NCBI RefSeq assembly: GCF_006538325.1
Contig: NZ_BJKK01000006.1
Span: 169,208 to 233,207, forward strand
DNA length: 64,000 nucleotides
Source: Alteromonas sp. KUL42
GTDB taxonomy: Bacteria; Pseudomonadota; Gammaproteobacteria; Enterobacterales; Alteromonadaceae
Direction of reading: 5' to 3'
The stretch's first letter is position 1; every line of letters begins with the position of its first letter. The position numbers and the translations under genes are program-made. Positions 59,526-64,000 of the stretch are shown here, piece by piece. The notes below the pieces were generated by a model. That model was not told the origin of the DNA, ran no database searches, and worked only from the letters and a program-made list of their open reading frames with translations.

Positions 59526-61211
59526 ATGGCAAATAACGAATACGATGCAATAGTAATAGGTTCGGGCATCAGTGGCGGCTGGGCAGCAAAAGAGCTGACA
59601 GAGAAAGGCTTGAAAGTGCTAATGCTAGAGCGCGGCCAAAATATTGAACATCTTAAAGACTACAAGAACGCGCATAAAGAAAACTGGGACTTTCCTCATC
59701 GAGACTTACCGACACAAGCGATGAAGTTGGATTACCCTGTGCTAAAGCGCGACTACCCATTGAACGAAAAAACACTGGGCATGTGGGCGAACGAAAAAGA
59801 GAACCCTTATGTAGAAGACAAGCGCTTCGATTGGTATAGAGGATACCACGTTGGTGGCCGTTCATTATTATGGGGTCGTCAAAGTTATCGTTTAAATAAA
59901 GAAGACTTTGAAGCCAATGGTAAAGAAGGTGTGGGGGTAGATTGGCCCATTCGTTATGATGATCTTGCGCCTTGGTATGACTATGTAGAAAAGTTTGCTG
60001 GTATCAGTGGTAATCGCGATGGCTTAGACGTACTTCCTGACGGAGTTTATCAGCCTCCAATGCCGATGAATATTGTTGAAAAAGACGTTGCTGCTCGCGT
60101 TAAAAAGGCGTTTAAAGGCACTCGCCATATTGTTCACGGACGCACGTCTAATATGACGGAAAGCAAGCCAGAGCAAGGTCGTGTGCATTGCCAATATCGC
60201 AACAAGTGCTGGTTGGGTTGTCCTTTTGGTGGTTATTTCAGTACTCAAGCGTCAACGCTACCTGCTGCAGTGAAAACAGGTAACTTAACACTTCGCCCAT
60301 TCTCAATTGTTAAAGAGATATTGTTTGATAAAGACAAACAGCGCGCAACGGGTGTTGAGATCATCGATGCTGAAACTAATCAAACGTACGTGTTCAAAAG
60401 TAAAATTATCTTTGTTAACGCATCAGCCTTTAACTCAGCTTGGATCTTAATGAACTCCGCTACCGATGTTTGGGAAGGCGGATTGGGAAGCAGCAGCGGT
60501 GAGCTGGGCCACAATGTTATGGACCACCACTTCCGCGTAGGTGCTTCTGCTGATGTAGAAGGCTATGACGACAAATATACCTATGGTCGCAGACCTAGTG
60601 GTTTTTATGTCCCGCGCTTTAGAAACTGGGGTAATGACAAGCGTGACTACCTTCGTGGCTTTGGTTATCAAGGTGGTGCTAGTCGTTCAGGATGGCAGAA
60701 AGATATTGCTGAGTTGGGTATTGGTGCAAACTTAAAAGATGCGATCACCGAACCAGGTCCTTGGACCATTGGTATGACTGCGTTTGGTGAAATGCTTCCA
60801 CATCACGATAACCGAATTTATCTCAACAAAAAGGTTACTGACAAATGGGGCCTTCCTGTTTTAGCCATGGATGTAGAGATAAAGGAAAACGAACTTAAAA
60901 TGCGTAAAGACATGCAACAAGATGCAATGGATATGTTTGAAGCTGCTGGTCTTAAGAACGTACAAGGGTGGGATGCAGATTACGCTCCTGGTATGGGCAT
61001 ACATGAAATGGGAACAGCGCGCATGGGGAGAGACCCTAAAACGTCTGTGCTGAATGCACATAATCAGGTATGGGATGCGCCAAATGTATTTGTTACCGAT
61101 GGTGCAGCTATGACATCTGCAAGCTGTGTTAACCCTTCATTGACGTATATGGCGCTGACTGCCAGAGCTGCTGATTTCGCAGTGGAAGAGCTTAAGCGAG
61201 GAAACTTGTAA
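59526..61211 (+). CDS. GMC-family oxidoreductase, large subunit
   Basis: A 561-residue FAD enzyme of the glucose-methanol-choline family. The N-terminal FAD-binding motif is AIVIGSGISGGWAAKEL with VLMLERG; HVGGRSLLWGRQSYR fits the family; GIHEMGTARMGRDPKTSVLN and the C-terminal NVFVTDGAAMTSASCVNPSLTYMALTARAAD carry the catalytic and FAD-contacting parts. The closest layout is the large subunit of gluconate 2-dehydrogenase and glucoside 3-dehydrogenases. It has no signal peptide, but its partner directly downstream has a Tat signal, so export as a complex is likely. One-base overlap with that partner. Confidence 0.9.
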   Translation: MANNEYDAIVIGSGISGGWAAKELTEKGLKVLMLERGQNIEHLKDYKNAHKENWDFPHRDLPTQAMKLDYPVLKRDYPLNEKTLGMWANEKENPYVEDKRFDWYRGYHVGGRSLLWGRQSYRLNKEDFEANGKEGVGVDWPIRYDDLAPWYDYVEKFAGISGNRDGLDVLPDGVYQPPMPMNIVEKDVAARVKKAFKGTRHIVHGRTSNMTESKPEQGRVHCQYRNKCWLGCPFGGYFSTQASTLPAAVKTGNLTLRPFSIVKEILFDKDKQRATGVEIIDAETNQTYVFKSKIIFVNASAFNSAWILMNSATDVWEGGLGSSSGELGHNVMDHHFRVGASADVEGYDDKYTYGRRPSGFYVPRFRNWGNDKRDYLRGFGYQGGASRSGWQKDIAELGIGANLKDAITEPGPWTIGMTAFGEMLPHHDNRIYLNKKVTDKWGLPVLAMDVEIKENELKMRKDMQQDAMDMFEAAGLKNVQGWDADYAPGMGIHEMGTARMGRDPKTSVLNAHNQVWDAPNVFVTDGAAMTSASCVNPSLTYMALTARAADFAVEELKRGNL

Positions 61212-61828
61212 TGGAACGCAGAGAATTACTTAAACTTATTGCTACAGCCACAGGTACAGCATTATTTGCTGGTAGTGCATTTGCCTATAAAGATATTGCG
61301 CCAGTCCCTTTAAGCGATACGTTATTTAGCAAAGATGATGTAGCGCTTTTAAATGAAATGGCTGAGGTTATTATTCCTCAAACCGATACGCCGGGAGCAA
61401 AAGCGGCTAATGTGGGCGCTACTATGGCCGTACTAATTACAGATTGCTACACCCCATTATTGCAGAAGACCTTCATGAAAGGCCTGAAAGCCATTGATGA
61501 GGTGAGTAAAGCGCAATTCGACAAGCATTTTCTACAGCTATCAACACAGCAGCGCGAAACCTTGTTCAATCAGCTTGATGTTGAAGCAAAGGCGGCTAAC
61601 TTAGCTAATGGTGTTTATCAAGGCGTTGAGACCGGTAAGCCAAGTCAATGGGAGCCAGGTACAGATGAACCTACGCCGCATTATTTTACCCTACTAAAAC
61701 AGTTAACACTTTATTGCTTCTTTACATCGAAAGTAGGGGCAACCAAGGTGCTTAGATATGTGGCAATACCGGGGCGCTATGATGGCGCATACCCGTATAA
61801 AAAAGGCGATAAAGCGTGGGCTACTTAA
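61211..61828 (+). CDS. Gluconate 2-dehydrogenase subunit 3-family protein
   Basis: A 205-residue partner of the GMC oxidoreductase. The N-terminus MERRELLKLIATATGTALFAGSAFA is a Tat-like signal. The mature part has DVALLNEMAEVIIPQTDTPGAKAANVG, as in the small subunit family, and ends RYVAIPGRYDGAYPYKKGDKAWAT. It likely carries the large subunit across the membrane and stabilises it. It starts within the stop codon of the GMC gene (TAATG). Confidence 0.9.
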   Translation: MERRELLKLIATATGTALFAGSAFAYKDIAPVPLSDTLFSKDDVALLNEMAEVIIPQTDTPGAKAANVGATMAVLITDCYTPLLQKTFMKGLKAIDEVSKAQFDKHFLQLSTQQRETLFNQLDVEAKAANLANGVYQGVETGKPSQWEPGTDEPTPHYFTLLKQLTLYCFFTSKVGATKVLRYVAIPGRYDGAYPYKKGDKAWAT

Positions 61829-61890
61829 TGCCACGCCTATCGTTAAAAATACGCATCAACCCGCTATGAACAAAATTTAGGTTATACATA

Positions 61891-62646
61891 ATGAATAAAC
61901 TTTCTTTGGCAACAACGTTGGTGCTATTACCAACAGTAAGCGTTTCTTATGCCTTCGCTAATGATGACTCTGGTTTGACGAGAGAGCAGCAAGCTGCAAA
62001 AACCGAAGTATGGGAACCTGTACCTGAGGTCGTAACTTTTGATGAAAATGGCGTACCTTCTGACGCAATAAAATTGCTCGGTGATAACCTTAGTGCGTGG
62101 GAGTCTGTAAAAGAAGGTGAAGCTGCGTGGAGCCTTGATGATGGCGTACTTACTGTAAAACCAGGTACGGGTGATATCAAAACTAAAGCATCATTCTGTG
62201 ATGTTCAGCTTCATGTAGAATGGAAAGCGCCTACGCCAGATGAAGGTATGGAAGGACAACAACGTAATAATAGTGGTGTTTTTTTACAGCAACGCTATGA
62301 AGTACAAGTGTTAGATTCATACGACAATAAAACGTACCCTAACGGCCAAGCGGCAAGTGTATATAAGCAAACCATTCCACTAGTGAATGCAACCAAAGCA
62401 CCAAATCAATGGCAAACGTACGACATTATCTTCAAAGCGCCGACATTTAACGGTGAAGACTTGTCTACACCCGGTTACGTTACCGTTATCCACAATGGTG
62501 TTGTGGTACAAAATCACACTGAGATCCAAGGTACAACAGAATGGATTGGCGCACCTAAGTATAAAGCACATGGCTGTGCACCAATTCAATTACAAGATCA
62601 TGGTAACCTTGTTAGCTTTAAGAATATTTGGATAAGAGAGCTTTAA
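61891..62646 (+). CDS. Exported DUF1080 protein (3-keto-disaccharide hydrolase family)
   Basis: A 251-residue protein with a signal peptide (cleavage near YAFAN) and a DUF1080 jelly roll: LGDNLSAWESVKEGEAAWSLDDGVLTVKPGTG, KTKASFCDVQLHVEWKAP, NNSGVFLQQRYEVQVLDSY and the final PIQLQDHGNLVSFKNIWIREL. Characterised members cleave 3-keto-glycosides. Together with the GMC enzyme, the oxidoreductase and the isomerases it completes a recognisable 3-keto-glycoside set. Last gene of the right-hand operon; it ends 6 bp before the convergent alcohol dehydrogenase. Confidence 0.88.
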   Translation: MNKLSLATTLVLLPTVSVSYAFANDDSGLTREQQAAKTEVWEPVPEVVTFDENGVPSDAIKLLGDNLSAWESVKEGEAAWSLDDGVLTVKPGTGDIKTKASFCDVQLHVEWKAPTPDEGMEGQQRNNSGVFLQQRYEVQVLDSYDNKTYPNGQAASVYKQTIPLVNATKAPNQWQTYDIIFKAPTFNGEDLSTPGYVTVIHNGVVVQNHTEIQGTTEWIGAPKYKAHGCAPIQLQDHGNLVSFKNIWIREL

Positions 62647-62652
62647 ATAGCC

Positions 62653-63801
62653 TTAAAATGCTAAGCGATAAATATCTTCAATTTCTTCAATAGTTAGTTG
62701 TTTGGGGTTATTGCGCAGTAGGCGAGTAACTTTGCTCGCCTCAATCGCAAGCTCACCTACACACGAAGGTGGTATGTCGAAGTGTGTTAATGACGCAGGA
62801 ATGTCAACATCACGACATAACTTCTCAATTGCAGCAAGTAGCAGTTTTATAGCTTCATCTTTAGAGTGATGCCGCTCACACACTTTTAGTAACTTTGCCA
62901 CACTATAGAGTTTGTCTGCGCAAAACGGAGCATTTACCTTTAATACATGAGGAAGCATTACGGCATTACTCATCCCGTGAGATAAATGGAATCGACCACC
63001 TAAGGGATAAGCGAGGGCATGGACGGCACCTACTCCAGCATTTCCAAACGCAAGCCCAGCCATCAAGCTACCCGTTGCCATATCCTCCCTTGCTGAGAGA
63101 TTTTCACCATTATTGTAGGCATGTAAAAGTGAGTTATAGATTAGCTTAAGTGCTTTTTCTGCTAACGCATCGGTAATAGGGCTGGCATTAACAGAAACGT
63201 ATGCTTCAAGGGCATGAACAAATGCATCAATTCCACTAGCTGCTGTTATCCCTTTCGGACACGTCTTTGTCATTTCAGGTGCAACTATGGCTACATCAGG
63301 TAACAAACAATGGCTAACTATGCCTTTTTTCATTTGTGATTGAGGGTCTGACAATATCGCTATATTGGTTACTTCTGAGCCTGTGCCTGCTGTAGTTGGT
63401 ATAACTATTAATGGCAGCGTGCGCGATGTTAGTGTATTTTCACCGAATAAGTCATAAAGGCTTCCGTCATAACCATAGGTAGCGGCAAGCACTTTTGCAC
63501 TATCTATAGCGCTGCCACCCCCAAGTGCGACAACGCCATTAATATCTTTTTTACGCAATAACTGAAGCTTTTCTTCAATTACACCCACTTCTGGTTCTGG
63601 TGGAATATCATCGAATATTAATGCAGGTGGAATTGGGAGAAGTGACAACACTTGCTCTAGTAAACCAGAGTTAGATACCCCTTTGTCAGTAACAATAGCA
63701 AAGTCTTTTATACCAAGACGCTCAATTTCAGGTTGCAATGCCTTAATTGCGCCAAGGCCTGTTATAAGTTTTCCTGCTGTCTTGAACTCAGAGATATTCA
63801 T
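62653..63801 (-). CDS. Iron-containing alcohol dehydrogenase
   Basis: A 382-residue group III alcohol dehydrogenase. The NAD site is VVALGGGSAIDSAKV with PTTAGTGSEVTN. The iron ligands fit Asp and His in SGIDAFVHALE and the two His in GAVHALAYPLGGRFHLSHG. Members reduce aldehydes or oxidise short alcohols. There is no evident link to the sugar cluster that ends beside it. The following 199 bases (63802-64000) are AT-rich with no recognisable gene. Confidence 0.92.
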   Translation of the reverse strand: MNISEFKTAGKLITGLGAIKALQPEIERLGIKDFAIVTDKGVSNSGLLEQVLSLLPIPPALIFDDIPPEPEVGVIEEKLQLLRKKDINGVVALGGGSAIDSAKVLAATYGYDGSLYDLFGENTLTSRTLPLIVIPTTAGTGSEVTNIAILSDPQSQMKKGIVSHCLLPDVAIVAPEMTKTCPKGITAASGIDAFVHALEAYVSVNASPITDALAEKALKLIYNSLLHAYNNGENLSAREDMATGSLMAGLAFGNAGVGAVHALAYPLGGRFHLSHGMSNAVMLPHVLKVNAPFCADKLYSVAKLLKVCERHHSKDEAIKLLLAAIEKLCRDVDIPASLTHFDIPPSCVGELAIEASKVTRLLRNNPKQLTIEEIEDIYRLAF

Positions 63802-64000
63802 GCCGCCCCTCTTACTATTACAAATAACAATTTAAATGTTCGTGCATTAATGTTTTTCACTACCAATTGGAATCACTAATCTATAGCACAAGAACTCACT
63901 TACCAATTAACTAATATAAATAGTTGGCAACAACTATGGTGAATTCGGTGGGTTTATAAACGTTTTGTACGCGGTTTGAACGAATAAACGCTAAATTATC

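Overview
The window looks like chromosomal DNA from a marine gammaproteobacterium, most likely Alteromonas or a close relative. The reasons are the ArcA, RsmC, TrmB, MutY and YggX orthologs, a GT5 glycogen synthase, four TonB-dependent receptors (three large open frames with SusD-free proteobacterial neighbourhoods plus one with a signalling domain), moderate GC content, and LacI-controlled sugar loci. There is no rRNA, no CRISPR array, and no recognisable integrase or transposase.

Layout. 1-13402 is mostly core: the 3' part of pmbA, an AraC regulator divergent from a GH2 beta-galactosidase, arcA behind an orphan histidine kinase, glgA, rsmC-trmB, an alpha/beta hydrolase and mutY-yggX. At 13553 there is an intact tRNA-Phe(GAA). 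An 80-bp copy of its 3' half plus terminator recurs at 22881, and the 9.3 kb between the copies carries a TonB receptor, a PHP-domain lipoprotein, a FecI-type sigma factor, a FecR-type anti-sigma and a second, paralogous receptor with an STN signalling domain. This looks like accessory cargo at a tRNA site. 23151-31242 holds peptidases (M20, M42-like, a 1490-residue subtilase ending in FG-GAP/VCBS repeats) and small proteins.

31255-37765 is a trehalose-type locus (TonB receptor, LacI regulator, MFS transporter, GH37 trehalase) with perfect LacI-type operators. Both the transporter and the start of the trehalase appear frameshifted. 37898-41691 is a compact locus in which an ECF sigma factor fused to a large membrane region diverges from a CIA30-family exported protein and an acyltransferase. 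Two matching promoter-like elements (TGTCACCTTTT-N12-GCACTTA) point outward toward the two sides, suggesting that the sigma factor drives itself and its neighbours.

41869-47952 has a hybrid histidine kinase, a TPR protein with a degenerate GGDEF domain, a DMT transporter and a HAD phosphatase. At 47949-52080 an AT-rich pair stands out: a 52-residue ORF whose N-terminus is a textbook double-glycine leader, divergent from a 1297-residue one-protein hybrid two-component system (propeller sensor, kinase, receiver, AraC output). No C39 exporter is in the window.

52596-62646 is a LacI-controlled set of two divergent transcription units encoding a Gfo/Idh/MocA oxidoreductase, three xylose-isomerase-like TIM barrels (two with Tat-like signals), a NupG-type permease, a GMC oxidoreductase with its gluconate-dehydrogenase-subunit-3-like partner, and a DUF1080 protein. 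The combination fits periplasmic oxidation of glycosides to 3-keto derivatives followed by their cleavage. An iron-dependent alcohol dehydrogenase closes the window.
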